Assembly: GCF_000172075.1 (NCBI RefSeq)
Contig: NZ_ABIC01000013.1
Span: 1-64,000 of the forward strand
Direction of reading: 5' to 3'
Source of the DNA: Shewanella benthica KT99
GTDB lineage: Bacteria > Pseudomonadota > Gammaproteobacteria > Enterobacterales > Shewanellaceae
DNA length: 64,000 nucleotides
A program made the position numbers and the translations under genes. Positions 9,734 through 18,487 of the stretch are shown here, in pieces. The notes below the pieces were generated by a model, which saw nothing but the letters and a program-made list of their open reading frames with translations, did no database searches and was not told the DNA's origin. How positions within the stretch are numbered: the first letter of the stretch is position 1; the number at the start of each line of letters is the position of its first letter.

Positions 9734-10675
9734 TTGGATAAGATTTTTGTAGATGAAGCCGTAACTGAGCTACGTACCATAGGTGATATGTTGCGTTGGG
9801 GCGTGAGCCGTTTTAATGATGCCAATATTTATTATGGTCATGGGACCGATAATGCCTGGGATGAAGCCATAGCCTTAGTTTTTCATGCCCTTCATCTGCC
9901 AGAAGCGCTAGGTCAGCAAGTTATCCACGCTAATCTCACCTGCAGTGAGAAGCATAAAATCGTCGAGCTCATTATTCGTCGTGTAAGAGAACGCCTGCCG
10001 GTTCCTTACTTGACCAACAAGGCCATGTTTGCCGGGCTTGAGTTTTTTGTCGATGAACGTGTGCTGGTACCGCGCTCTCCCATTGCCGAGATGATTGCTA
10101 ATCGTTTCAGCCCTTGGTTGTATCATAAGCAAGTTAACCGCGTACTTGACCTATGTACAGGCAGCGCTTGTATCGCTATCGCATGTGCCTATGAATTTGA
10201 CGAAGCAGAAGTGGATGCACTAGACATCAGTGCCGATGCCCTCGATGTCGCGCAAATTAATATAGAGAGTCTAGGCGTGCTGGATAGGGTCTTTCCTATC
10301 GAATCAGATATCTTCTCTGCGATACCAAAAGGTCCACACTACGATCTGATCGTGTCTAATCCGCCTTATGTGGACGCCGAAGATATCGGTGACATGCCCG
10401 ATGAATATCAGCACGAGCCTGCGATCGGTCTGGCATCGGGACGTGACGGGCTCGATCTGACCAAACGTATTCTGGCCAATGCAGCCGACTACATGACGAC
10501 AGATGGTTTACTGGTCGTCGAAGTCGGTAACTCTATGGTGCACCTGCTGGAGCAGTTCCCCAATGTGCCGTTCACTTGGGTGACATTCGAAAATGGCGGT
10601 GATGGTGTGTTTGTCTTGACCCGTGATCAGCTAGTCGAAAATGAATCATTGTTTGCCATCTTCAAAGACAAGTAA
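9734..10675 (+). CDS. prmB: Protein-(glutamine-N5) methyltransferase PrmB (50S protein L3)
   Basis: A 313-residue SAM-dependent methyltransferase that modifies a glutamine of ribosomal protein L3 during 50S assembly. The SAM-binding motif [12 protein letters not shown] starts at about residue 137, and the catalytic NPPY signature is at 209-212. The start is TTG at 9734 (MDKIFVDEA): the nearest upstream ATG runs straight into a stop, and a GGAG ribosome site lies 6-7 bases before the TTG. Synteny with aroC just downstream matches the enterobacterial order. Confidence 0.93.
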   Translation: MDKIFVDEAVTELRTIGDMLRWGVSRFNDANIYYGHGTDNAWDEAIALVFHALHLPEALGQQVIHANLTCSEKHKIVELIIRRVRERLPVPYLTNKAMFAGLEFFVDERVLVPRSPIAEMIANRFSPWLYHKQVNRVLDLCTGSACIAIACAYEFDEAEVDALDISADALDVAQINIESLGVLDRVFPIESDIFSAIPKGPHYDLIVSNPPYVDAEDIGDMPDEYQHEPAIGLASGRDGLDLTKRILANAADYMTTDGLLVVEVGNSMVHLLEQFPNVPFTWVTFENGGDGVFVLTRDQLVENESLFAIFKDK

Positions 10676-10735
10676 ACATCGCGGCTCAACAAGTCTCGAT
10701 GTGCGCTGGTGATAAAAAAGGCTAACGCATAATTA

Positions 10736-10786
10736 TACCATTCCGAGCAAGTATCTGAACTGACCAGATACTTATATGGAATGGTA
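10736..10786. repeat. 51-bp near-perfect palindromic repeat
   Basis: The outer arms TACCATTCC and GGAATGGTA pair, as do the inner arms AGTATCTG and CAGATACT, leaving a 5+5 base internal loop and a 7-base hairpin loop. A truncated copy is at 9505-9536. It lies between prmB and aroC and is probably a REP/MITE-like extragenic palindrome. No T-run follows, so it is not a typical terminator. Confidence 0.75.
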
Positions 10787-10888
10787 TTAGTCTTTATTTA
10801 AGCTTGTCACTTGTTGCTCATTTAAGCTAATCTCGGCTGGTGTACAAATTCAGAGTATTTTAAAACTAGTCAGAGGTTAATAGAGCGG

Positions 10889-11983
10889 ATGTCGGGAAAC
10901 AGTATTGGACAAAATTTTGTCGTGACAACATTTGGTGAGAGCCATGGTGTCGCATTAGGTTGCATTATCGATGGCGTTCCACCGGGACTCGAGCTCAATG
11001 AAGCCGATATGCAACATGACCTTGACCGACGTCGTCCCGGGACTTCTCGCTATACCACAGCAAGACGTGAGGCCGATGAGGTGCGTATCTTATCTGGCGT
11101 ATTCGAGGGTAAAACCACAGGTACCTCGATCGGTCTTATGATTGAAAATACCGACCAGCGCAGTAAAGATTACTCCGATATTAAAGATCTGTTCCGTCCG
11201 GGACATGCCGATTACACCTACCAGCAAAAGTATGGTTTACGTGATTACCGCGGCGGTGGACGTGCATCAGCACGGGAAACAGCCATGCGTGTGGCTGCAG
11301 GCGCCGTGGCTAAAAAATACCTGAAACAAGTTCATGGTATCGAGATCACTGGTTACTTGTCTCAACTTGGTCCTATCAAGGCCGAAACCATAGATTTTAG
11401 TCAGATTGAGCAAAACGCCTTCTTCTTCCCCGATGCATCAAAACTTGATGCACTCGATGAGTACATGCGAGCCCTGAAGAAGAGTGGCGACTCTATCGGC
11501 GCCAAGGTATCTGTGGTTGCTACCGGTGTCCCTGTTGGTTTAGGTGAGCCTGTATTCGATAGGCTCGATGCCGAGATCGCCCATGCCTTAATGGGGATCA
11601 ACGCGGTTAAAGGTGTCGAGATTGGCGATGGTTTCGAGGTGGTGGAGCAGAAAGGCTCGGAGCATAGAGATTTGATGTCCCCCGCAGGCTTTGCTTCAAA
11701 CCATGCCGGCGGCATTCTAGGTGGAATTTCATCGGGTCAACCGATTATTGCTCATATCGCCATGAAGCCGACGTCGAGCATCAGCATCCCGGGGGAGAGC
11801 ATCAATGCTCAAGGTGAGAAGGCTGAAGTCGTGACTAAAGGCCGCCATGATCCTTGTGTAGGCATTCGCGCCGTACCGATTGCCGAGGCCATGCTTGCCA
11901 TCGTATTGATGGATCACCTACTTAGGCACCGGGCGCAAAATATGCATGTGCACAGCAGCACACCTCAGATAGGTATGCGTTAA
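10889..11983 (+). CDS. aroC: Chorismate synthase
   Basis: A 364-residue FMN-dependent enzyme converting EPSP to chorismate, the last common step of aromatic amino-acid and folate precursor synthesis. The N-terminus [20 protein letters not shown] matches the family signature, and [18 protein letters not shown] and [11 protein letters not shown] are intact. The ATG at 10889 aligns with the usual start. It sits between prmB and an MFS transporter. Confidence 0.96.
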   Translation: MSGNSIGQNFVVTTFGESHGVALGCIIDGVPPGLELNEADMQHDLDRRRPGTSRYTTARREADEVRILSGVFEGKTTGTSIGLMIENTDQRSKDYSDIKDLFRPGHADYTYQQKYGLRDYRGGGRASARETAMRVAAGAVAKKYLKQVHGIEITGYLSQLGPIKAETIDFSQIEQNAFFFPDASKLDALDEYMRALKKSGDSIGAKVSVVATGVPVGLGEPVFDRLDAEIAHALMGINAVKGVEIGDGFEVVEQKGSEHRDLMSPAGFASNHAGGILGGISSGQPIIAHIAMKPTSSISIPGESINAQGEKAEVVTKGRHDPCVGIRAVPIAEAMLAIVLMDHLLRHRAQNMHVHSSTPQIGMR

Positions 11984-12097
11984 TTAACCTTGATGTGTGC
12001 TAAATGAATTCGAGGTGCCTTTTTTGTTTTCTCATAACTACTTATTTTGTTGTTAGCAGCTTAAAATCTATAGCTGCTTTATATAAGAAGCGACATC

Positions 12098-13261
12098 ATG
12101 GATCAGACATCCCAAGTCAGTACAAAACTGCGCTGGATCAGCGCCTGTTATTTCTTCTTCTTTGCCATCTTAGGCGTGATGGTGCCATATCTCGGGGTTT
12201 TCTTCGAAAATAGAGGCTTTAATCCCCAGGAAATAGGCTCTCTGCTAGCCATTTTAATGGCCACCCGCATCATAGCACCCAATGTTTGGGCCATGGTGGC
12301 CGATAGGACAGGCATGCGTGCCCAGCTCGTCAAGTGGGGAGCCGCTGCCGCAGCGGTAAGTTATCTCACCTTCTTCTATGATGGCAGTTTTACCTATCTT
12401 GCCATCAGTCTGTGTGTCTATACCTTCTTCTGGAATGCTATCTTGGCACAGCTCGAGGTGATCACCTTAGAAACTTTAGGCGAGAATACCTCCCGCTATG
12501 GTGCCATTCGCAGTTTTGGCAGTCTGGGTTATTTGGTCTTTGTGGTCGGAGTGGGCTTTGGCATTTCCCTTTGGGGCACTGAAATTTTGCCCTATGTTGG
12601 TATGGTGTTATTCATCGGGTTACTGCTCAGTGCGCTGCCTTTACCCTCGGATCGTGCCGTGGTGAAGAGGAAAGGCGATACGCCTAAGCTCGCCTTAGAT
12701 AAAGGTATTGTCTGGTTTTTAATCTCGGCGATATTACTGCAGATGAGTGCGGGGCCATTTTATGGATTCTTCGTGCTCTATCTTAAGCAAGCTGGATACA
12801 CAGAAGCCGTCGCGGGTATGTATGTGGCACTGGGTGTACTGGCCGAAATATTGATGTTTATGATAGCGCCAAGGCTATTGGGGCGGTTTGGAGTAAAACG
12901 GCTATTAGTGGTCAGTTTAGGTTTTACCGGGATCCGCTGGTTGTTAATGGCATACTTGGTCGATAGTGTTATCTGGCTAGGCTTGAGCCAACTGCTGCAT
13001 GCCTTTACCTTTGGCTTAGTCCATGCGGCCTCGATTCAATTCGTTCATAGCCGCTTCGATGCGAGTCACAGAAGTAAAGGGCAAGCCTTATATGCCAGTC
13101 TCAGTTTCGGCGTCGGTGGGGCTCTGGGTACTTGGCTGTGCGGCATGATCTGGGGAGACGGCTCGGGGGCTTATTTAGCCTGGATTGGCGCGGCGATTTG
13201 TGCATTTATCGCCATGTTGGCCGCTTGCTTTATACCTAAGCATGTTTATCAGACACCATAA
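12098..13261 (+). CDS. MFS transporter, HcaT-like
   Basis: A 387-residue inner-membrane transporter with about 12 hydrophobic segments, most like the HcaT (3-phenylpropionate permease-like) branch of the major facilitator superfamily. 'ATRIIAPNVWAMVADRTGMR' is a good match to the loop 2-3 signature of that branch. The start ATG at 12098 is followed by a short polar lead and the first helix. The next gene follows after 10 bases, so they are probably co-transcribed. The substrate is not predictable from sequence, and the hydroxyaromatic role of E. coli HcaT should not be assumed. Confidence 0.8.
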   Translation: MDQTSQVSTKLRWISACYFFFFAILGVMVPYLGVFFENRGFNPQEIGSLLAILMATRIIAPNVWAMVADRTGMRAQLVKWGAAAAAVSYLTFFYDGSFTYLAISLCVYTFFWNAILAQLEVITLETLGENTSRYGAIRSFGSLGYLVFVVGVGFGISLWGTEILPYVGMVLFIGLLLSALPLPSDRAVVKRKGDTPKLALDKGIVWFLISAILLQMSAGPFYGFFVLYLKQAGYTEAVAGMYVALGVLAEILMFMIAPRLLGRFGVKRLLVVSLGFTGIRWLLMAYLVDSVIWLGLSQLLHAFTFGLVHAASIQFVHSRFDASHRSKGQALYASLSFGVGGALGTWLCGMIWGDGSGAYLAWIGAAICAFIAMLAACFIPKHVYQTP

Positions 13262-13271
13262 AGGACAGTAA

Positions 13272-14405
13272 ATGGCAATTCGATTTCGTCTGGGGTTAAT
13301 CATTAACCCTTTCGCAGGTCTTGGGGGCAGCGTTGCACTCAAGGGCAGTGATGGTGTGGCTGAAGAGGCGTTAGCGCGTGGGGCTAAGCCTAAGGCGCAT
13401 TTGCGTATGCAACAGGCACTCGAGGTGATCTTACCCTATCAAGATAAGATCGAAGTGATCACCGCCTCCGGCGACATGGGTGAAAACTTGGCTAAAGAGA
13501 TGGGCTTCGATGTCTGTGTCGTGCATCAGGTTTGCGGCAAGAGTGAAGCAAGTGATACTCAGGCTGTGGTTAAATACCTGTTAGATGAAGCGTTAGATTT
13601 GCTGCTGTTTGCCGGAGGAGATGGTACTGCGCGGGACGTCTATTGTGTGGCCGATGAAAACATGCCGGTTCTCGGTGTACCCGCAGGGGTCAAGATCCAC
13701 TCAGGCGTATACGGCATCACGCCACATGCATCTGGCATGGTGGTTAAGATGTTACTCGATGGTGAGCTGGTTAGCCTGATGAGCGCAGATGTGATGGATA
13801 TCGATGAGGTGGCTTTTCGACAAGGCACCGTCAGAGCCAAGCGCTATGGTGAAATGCTGGTACCCGCCGAGCCTAGGTATATTCAGGCGGTCAAGATGGG
13901 CGGAATAGAAATCGATGAATTGGTGCTTACCGATATCGCCGCCGAAGTCGTAGAGAACATGGAAGATGAGCTTTATATCATAGGCTCTGGTAGTACTGTC
14001 GCCGCCGTGATGTCTGAGTTGCAGCTTGAAAACACCTTGTTGGGTGTCGATTTGGTGCAGAACCGTCGAGTGATTGGTGCCGACCTAGGTGCCAGACAAT
14101 TATTGGATATGACTAAAGATCAGCCAGTTAAGTTAGTGATCACCCTGATAGGCGGGCAAGGGCATATTCTGGGTCGAGGTAACCAACAGCTGTCCAGCGA
14201 GCTGATTAAACGTGTTGGCAAGGACAATATCATCATCTTGTCGACAAAAACTAAGTTAAAAGCACTTGAAGGACGGCCCTTAATTGTGGATAGTGGCGAC
14301 CCTGAATTAGACAAAGACCTGTGTGGCTATTATCGAGTCATTACTGGCTACCATGATTACGTCATGTATCAGGTTGCTAATCCCGACCTGAATGGAGCTA
14401 GTTGA
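13272..14405 (+). CDS. ATP-NAD kinase (AcoX-like) family protein
   Basis: A 377-residue protein of the ATP-NAD/AcoX kinase family. It shows an N-terminal LIINPFAGLGG segment and the diagnostic GGDGT at residues 115-119, the nucleotide-binding loop of NAD kinases and diacylglycerol kinases. It is larger than NAD kinase NadK and is presumably not the primary one. Substrate unknown. It starts 10 bases after the MFS gene, which suggests an operon. Its last 23 codons are the template of a tandem 69-bp repeat running past its stop codon. Confidence 0.8.
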   Translation: MAIRFRLGLIINPFAGLGGSVALKGSDGVAEEALARGAKPKAHLRMQQALEVILPYQDKIEVITASGDMGENLAKEMGFDVCVVHQVCGKSEASDTQAVVKYLLDEALDLLLFAGGDGTARDVYCVADENMPVLGVPAGVKIHSGVYGITPHASGMVVKMLLDGELVSLMSADVMDIDEVAFRQGTVRAKRYGEMLVPAEPRYIQAVKMGGIEIDELVLTDIAAEVVENMEDELYIIGSGSTVAAVMSELQLENTLLGVDLVQNRRVIGADLGARQLLDMTKDQPVKLVITLIGGQGHILGRGNQQLSSELIKRVGKDNIIILSTKTKLKALEGRPLIVDSGDPELDKDLCGYYRVITGYHDYVMYQVANPDLNGAS

Positions 14406-14562
14406 GTCATCACCGGCTAGTATAATGACGTCATGGTTCAGGTTGCTAATCCCGACTTGAATGGAGCTAGTTGAGTCATCACCGGCTAGTATAATGACGT
14501 CATGGTTCAGGTTGCTAATCCCGACCTGAATGGAGCTAGTTGAGTCATCACCGGCTAGTAAT
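14335..14562 (+). repeat. 69-bp tandem repeat, 3 copies plus a partial fourth
   Basis: Unit 1 (14335-14403) is the coding 3' end of the kinase-like gene. Units 2 (14404-14472) and 3 (14473-14541) are noncoding near-copies, and about 20 bases of a fourth follow. Units 2 and 3 are nearly identical; unit 1 differs mainly in its first 35 bases. The period is a multiple of three, but each unit carries the stop codon. Units 2 and 3 also each contain a perfect TATAAT. Confidence 0.9.
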
Positions 14563-14600
14563 ATTAAGTTATGAATTGATAAAGAAAGAGCGGAGTTAGC

Positions 14601-14870
14601 ATGTTAGAGCAGTATGAAACATCATTATATGAGTGGATAGACGATATCGTCGCGAAAGGGGATGAAGATGCCCTCTTTGCCAGTGGTTACCTTCAGGGGC
14701 ATTTTGTGGTGGCGCTCTCTCAGTTAGAAGTAGAGACTGTGCAAGGCATCGCGGCTCTCGGTGAAAAGATGGATGTGTGTCTGCAGCTGGCTAAGAAAGA
14801 GCTGGATGATACGGATTATGCTTTGGTTGCCTCAGCTTGGCAGCAGCTAAATGAAAAACTCAGCGCGTGA
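14601..14870 (+). CDS. yfcL: YfcL family protein
   Basis: An 89-residue acidic, helical protein matching YfcL, which sits beside mnmC-fabB in E. coli. Its function is not established. The start ATG at 14601 follows an AGCGGAG-type ribosome site. Its stop overlaps the GTG start of the next gene (GTGA), so the two are translationally coupled. Confidence 0.8.
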   Translation: MLEQYETSLYEWIDDIVAKGDEDALFASGYLQGHFVVALSQLEVETVQGIAALGEKMDVCLQLAKKELDDTDYALVASAWQQLNEKLSA

Positions 14871-15418
14871 CAACTTGTGCTGACAGCGTAGACAGAACCA
14901 GCCTGGTTAAAATTGGTTTAGTCAATCCCAAAAGCCCGACCAATGTGGGCGGTGTGATGAGAGCTGCAGGTTGCTATCAGGCCAATGAGATCTTATACAC
15001 GGGCAAACGTTATGCGCTCGCCGCTAAACACAGGGGCGAGCAGTACAATACCGATACCAAGAGGGCGGGGCAACATATTCCCCTGACGGCAACTGATGAT
15101 CTTTTATCGGCCCGTACAGACGGTGTAAAACTGGTGTGCGTCGATCTCGTCGAAGGCGCGATTCCTTTACCAGAATTTGTTCACCCCGATAAAGCCATCT
15201 ATGTGTTTGGCCCGGAAGATGGCACCATAGAACAAGCCCTCATCGATGCAGCCGATGCTGTGGTTTATGTGCCTACCATAGGTTGTATGAATCTGGCGTC
15301 GTCGGTCAATGTCTTACTCTATGACCGTTTAGCCAAGACTAATATGCAGATCGCCGATGATGCGCTTATCAGGCAAAGCCGTGATAACAATAATCGGGTT
15401 AGAGTCAAACAAAAGTAA
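14867..15418 (+). CDS. SpoU/TrmH-family RNA 2'-O-methyltransferase
   Basis: A 183-residue SPOUT methyltransferase. The three SpoU motifs are in order: NPKSPTNVGGVMRAAG (about 21-36), FGPEDG and PTIGCMNLASSVNVLLYD. The enzyme methylates ribose 2'-OH on tRNA or rRNA; the target base cannot be told. The start is GTG at 14867, overlapping the yfcL stop codon. It lacks the N-terminal RNA-binding extension of some family members. Confidence 0.82.
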   Translation: MTTCADSVDRTSLVKIGLVNPKSPTNVGGVMRAAGCYQANEILYTGKRYALAAKHRGEQYNTDTKRAGQHIPLTATDDLLSARTDGVKLVCVDLVEGAIPLPEFVHPDKAIYVFGPEDGTIEQALIDAADAVVYVPTIGCMNLASSVNVLLYDRLAKTNMQIADDALIRQSRDNNNRVRVKQK

Positions 15419-15449
15419 CCACGACCAATGTAAACTTATTCACGATATA

Positions 15450-15470
15450 CAATCCATTAGCAATGGATTG
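15450..15470 (+). promoter_or_regulatory. Perfect hairpin directly before the lipoprotein start codon
   Basis: CAATCCATT-AGC-AATGGATTG: 9-bp arms and a 3-base loop, ending 4 bases before the preferred ATG (15475). No Shine-Dalgarno sequence is visible outside the hairpin, and an alternative ATG (15463) lies inside the 3' arm. It may influence translation initiation. Confidence 0.5.
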
Positions 15471-15474
15471 TATT

Positions 15475-16173
15475 ATGAAACGCTTAATTTGCTCCATGGT
15501 GTTATTGATATTGGGTAGTGCCGCATGCAGTACTCAGCCCCTCAAACTCAGTACAGATAGTGCCGATACCAGAGATGATGGCCTGGTTAAAGTCGAAAAT
15601 TCAAAACTCGATATGTCCTTCGTCAGGCCAAACGTTAACTGGTCACAATACACTCAACTCTATTTTGAACCTGTCAAAGTCACTAATGACCATGCCCCCG
15701 ATTATAAACCTCCCAGAATCGATCGGATTAGCGATGGGATGAATGCGAGCTATGAGCTGCGAGAGCAAGATCTGCAGAAGATGGCCGATGAATTCCACTT
15801 AATGATCCAGAAGGTCTTTAATAATGAGCAGCCTTATACTCTGGTCGACAAACCAGGGGAGGGGACACTTGTCATCGAGGCGGCAGTTACCGATATCAGG
15901 CTCAGTGCGCCTCGTGAAGACACGCGCAGAAGTTATAGTTCAATGGGTAAAACCTATAGTCAAAACTCAGGCTCTATGGTGCTGCTGGCGAGTATAAAAG
16001 ACGGGGGAACCGGTGAAGTATTGGCAAAGGCTGCGGATAGAGGCCAGGGCTTCGATCAGTGGCGACAGAATACTGCGGTGTTTAACTGGGGTGATGTCAG
16101 AACCGTGTATCGCAGTTGGGCTAACTCTCTTAAAAATGCGCTAATACAGGCAGGAGCCGAAACGCAGAAATAA
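15475..16173 (+). CDS. DUF3313-family lipoprotein
   Basis: A predicted outer- or inner-membrane lipoprotein of about 232 residues. The preferred start at 15475 gives MKRLICSMVLLILGSAAC, a short lipoprotein signal with Cys18 as the lipidation site. The ATG at 15463 adds four residues but lies inside a hairpin. The rest is soluble and resembles DUF3313 proteins, whose role is unknown. It is convergent with mnmC and shares the terminator between them. Confidence 0.7.
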   Translation: MKRLICSMVLLILGSAACSTQPLKLSTDSADTRDDGLVKVENSKLDMSFVRPNVNWSQYTQLYFEPVKVTNDHAPDYKPPRIDRISDGMNASYELREQDLQKMADEFHLMIQKVFNNEQPYTLVDKPGEGTLVIEAAVTDIRLSAPREDTRRSYSSMGKTYSQNSGSMVLLASIKDGGTGEVLAKAADRGQGFDQWRQNTAVFNWGDVRTVYRSWANSLKNALIQAGAETQK

Positions 16174-16207
16174 CAAGAATTGCATAATAGATCAGCTTAA
16201 TATGAAC

Positions 16208-16239
16208 AAAGCCAGAGGCCTTAACGCCTCTGGCTTTTG
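16208..16239. terminator. Bidirectional rho-independent terminator
   Basis: AAAGCCAGAGGC/GCCTCTGGCTTT with a short loop, an A-run on the left and TTTT on the right, between convergent genes. It should work for both the DUF3313 gene and mnmC. Confidence 0.85.
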
Positions 16240-16249
16240 TTTATCCAGA

Positions 16250-18376
16250 CTAAAGTGCCTTACCTTTAATCAGTTTACGCATCCACATTCGATTGGGGTT
16301 AAGCAGGGCTAACGTAGCCATATCCAGTGGTATTATCTCCCCGCACAGTTGAGAAGCTAGGGCTTCGGCAGCCAGTGGTCCTGTGGTAATTCCCCTCGAA
16401 CCCAATCCACCCAAAATAAACAGGCCATGATGAATGGGGGCCGGATTATCCTTCCAGAACTTGATGCTGGCCTTAGTATGTTGATGCAGCTGGTAATTTT
16501 CTAGCATTACATGGGTATCGGGGGCGCAGCCCAGCATAGGCGCATGATCCCGAGTGACCATACGCACGCCGACTCTGGCACTGTGTCCTGTGATATCTAT
16601 ATCGTCGACCCATGCCTTGTTTTCGAAACTGTGCTGCATCTTTTTAAGGTTATCTAGCTGCTCGTTAGGACAGTAATCCAGATGCTCTGGGTCTTTAACG
16701 TAACTTGCACCTGTGCAATGAAGCTGGTCATTGCTCGGTGTCAGGTAGCCGTGGGAGCACAGAACCGTAGTGAGCTTTGCCAACTCATTGCGGGCAGGAA
16801 TATGACTGACTTGACCCCTGAATCCGGTTGCCGGCAGGAGTTTACTCTGTTCGAACTGAGTTAATCCACGGCCATTAGCCAGGACTAAGGTGCTGAAGGG
16901 ACCATGCTTAACTTCATTCACTGATCCATTTTTTGAATGAGCGTCAGCGTTCTGATACAGGTACCACTGACCTTGGCTTTGCTCGATACGGGTGATGTTA
17001 CAGTTAAATAAGGCGCTGACATCGGCAATTTGGCTCGCTTTATCGAAAGCGGCTTGGGTAAAGTCTGGCGGACTTATCCAGCCACCTAATGGATAAAACA
17101 CACCTTCCTGGTCTATATCTATGCTGGCGAGGTTGCTGGCTTCTTGTGCAGATACCCTGTGGGCTATCTCCTTCGGCCAGGCCTGAGCCGAGATGATGCG
17201 GTTGATTCTGCCACGGCTGCGTTCATCGTGGCCAGTATGCAATACACCGCAAAGTTCATTGGCGATGTTAAAGCCTTCATCGATCAGGGTGGTTAATCGC
17301 CTTCGGGTAAAGAGTAAACCTTGCTGAAAATATTGGCTAAGGGTGCCATTATCCGGGGTGAGCAGGGGATAAATTGCGCCTTGCTTGTTGCCTGAAGCTT
17401 GTTGGCTGAAGGCCTCATCCTGACAAAAAAGCCGCACGCTTTTATTTCGCTCCGCAAGGGATAGCGCAAGATGAGTACTGGCAATCCCACCACCTATAAC
17501 AGCAATTTCTCCCTCTTTTGCCGGTAACTGAGGATAGTGCTGAAACCCATTGGCCTGAGCTTGTCTTAACGCCTGTCGCTCTTGCTGGGATATCTCGTCA
17601 TTTAACTGAGCCGATGCAGGGGAGGGAGAGGTTTTTTCCGCTGCTCTAGCGTCTAATAAACAGTCTTTTAAAGAAGCGTCTGTTGAAGAAATGTCCGTTA
17701 GCGTAAAGCCTGCTACTTGGGCTAAGTTAACCTGTTGCTGGCTCATGTATAAGCTTGATAGCATGGCGGCGTTACTGCTGAGTTTGGCCATCTGCCATAA
17801 TGTTTGCTCATCCAGTGAATGTTGATCTGACGTGTGCAGCCAGGCATGGATATAAGATGCCTGGTATGCAGGCGCCACGGTGTTGCTTAAACTTGAATGT
17901 ATATCACCGAGATACAGGTCGATGAGGCAACGTCCTTGATTTAAAATCAGTCTCTGGCAACCCGGTATTGCCACTAGCTTGGCATCGATAAGCTGTTTAA
18001 TGGCCACTTGCTTGTCTAAACATGAACCAGAGTCTAAATCGGTATGGGCCGGTTCTTGACACGCTTGGCCCTTTTGGTATTGAGTTTGAAGTGCGACGAG
18101 TTGCAGATTTATGCGCTCAATGGCTGAGTAATCAGCTTCGAAAACCTTCACATAAAATCGAGTATCTGCCATGGACTTTTGTTGTAATATGATGACAGAT
18201 AGCAGTTGCTGTACATCACAGAGTCCTATTTGCCCTAATGATAATTTTTTTTTGTCAGGATACATTCTAGCTATTTGCTCATGAAATGAGTCGAAATGAC
18301 TACAAATACGGCTATTTACCATCTTTTCTTCACGTTCTTGGGTCAAGGAATTTACTCTGTGTCTTACTTTAGGCAT
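16250..18376 (-). CDS. mnmC: MnmC-like tRNA modification protein, methyltransferase half degenerate
   Basis: A 708-residue protein with the two-part layout of MnmC, which finishes mnm5s2U at the tRNA wobble base. In E. coli the C-terminal FAD oxidase removes the carboxymethyl group and the N-terminal part methylates. The oxidase half is intact: IAVIGGGIAS with GGG at about 295-297, ASGNKQGAIYPLLT, and a C-terminal ILGGLGSRGITTGPLAAE. The N-terminal half lacks the motifs I expect. There is no DDVYFS-like start, no GFGTGLN SAM loop (LSLGQIGLCDVQQLL stands in its place), and no LDGFAPxKNP segment. The position next to fabB is conserved. Methyltransferase activity is doubtful. Confidence 0.82.
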   Translation of the reverse strand: MPKVRHRVNSLTQEREEKMVNSRICSHFDSFHEQIARMYPDKKKLSLGQIGLCDVQQLLSVIILQQKSMADTRFYVKVFEADYSAIERINLQLVALQTQYQKGQACQEPAHTDLDSGSCLDKQVAIKQLIDAKLVAIPGCQRLILNQGRCLIDLYLGDIHSSLSNTVAPAYQASYIHAWLHTSDQHSLDEQTLWQMAKLSSNAAMLSSLYMSQQQVNLAQVAGFTLTDISSTDASLKDCLLDARAAEKTSPSPASAQLNDEISQQERQALRQAQANGFQHYPQLPAKEGEIAVIGGGIASTHLALSLAERNKSVRLFCQDEAFSQQASGNKQGAIYPLLTPDNGTLSQYFQQGLLFTRRRLTTLIDEGFNIANELCGVLHTGHDERSRGRINRIISAQAWPKEIAHRVSAQEASNLASIDIDQEGVFYPLGGWISPPDFTQAAFDKASQIADVSALFNCNITRIEQSQGQWYLYQNADAHSKNGSVNEVKHGPFSTLVLANGRGLTQFEQSKLLPATGFRGQVSHIPARNELAKLTTVLCSHGYLTPSNDQLHCTGASYVKDPEHLDYCPNEQLDNLKKMQHSFENKAWVDDIDITGHSARVGVRMVTRDHAPMLGCAPDTHVMLENYQLHQHTKASIKFWKDNPAPIHHGLFILGGLGSRGITTGPLAAEALASQLCGEIIPLDMATLALLNPNRMWMRKLIKGKAL

Positions 18377-18445
18377 TATTTTACCCGTGTTTATGGAGAG
18401 CTGACCACTTTATTGTGCTAAAAGCGATATTATTACCGTAGCAAA

Positions 18446-18474
18446 TTTAGTACTGAAAGTACTAAATGTACTAA
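18446..18474 (+). promoter_or_regulatory. Candidate FabR-type operator before fabB
   Basis: TTTAGTACT-GAA-AGTACTAAA is a perfect 9-bp-arm palindrome at 18446-18466. A further half-like copy, TGTACTAAA, immediately follows to 18474. It ends about 14 bases before the fabB start. In gammaproteobacteria fabB is usually repressed by the TetR-type regulator FabR, so that is my inference for the binding protein. Confidence 0.5.
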
Positions 18475-18487
18475 ATGGAAAGAAATA

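Noticed and set aside
14335..14562. CRISPR-like array
   Set aside because: The repeats are directly contiguous 69-bp units without spacers and derive from a coding 3' end.
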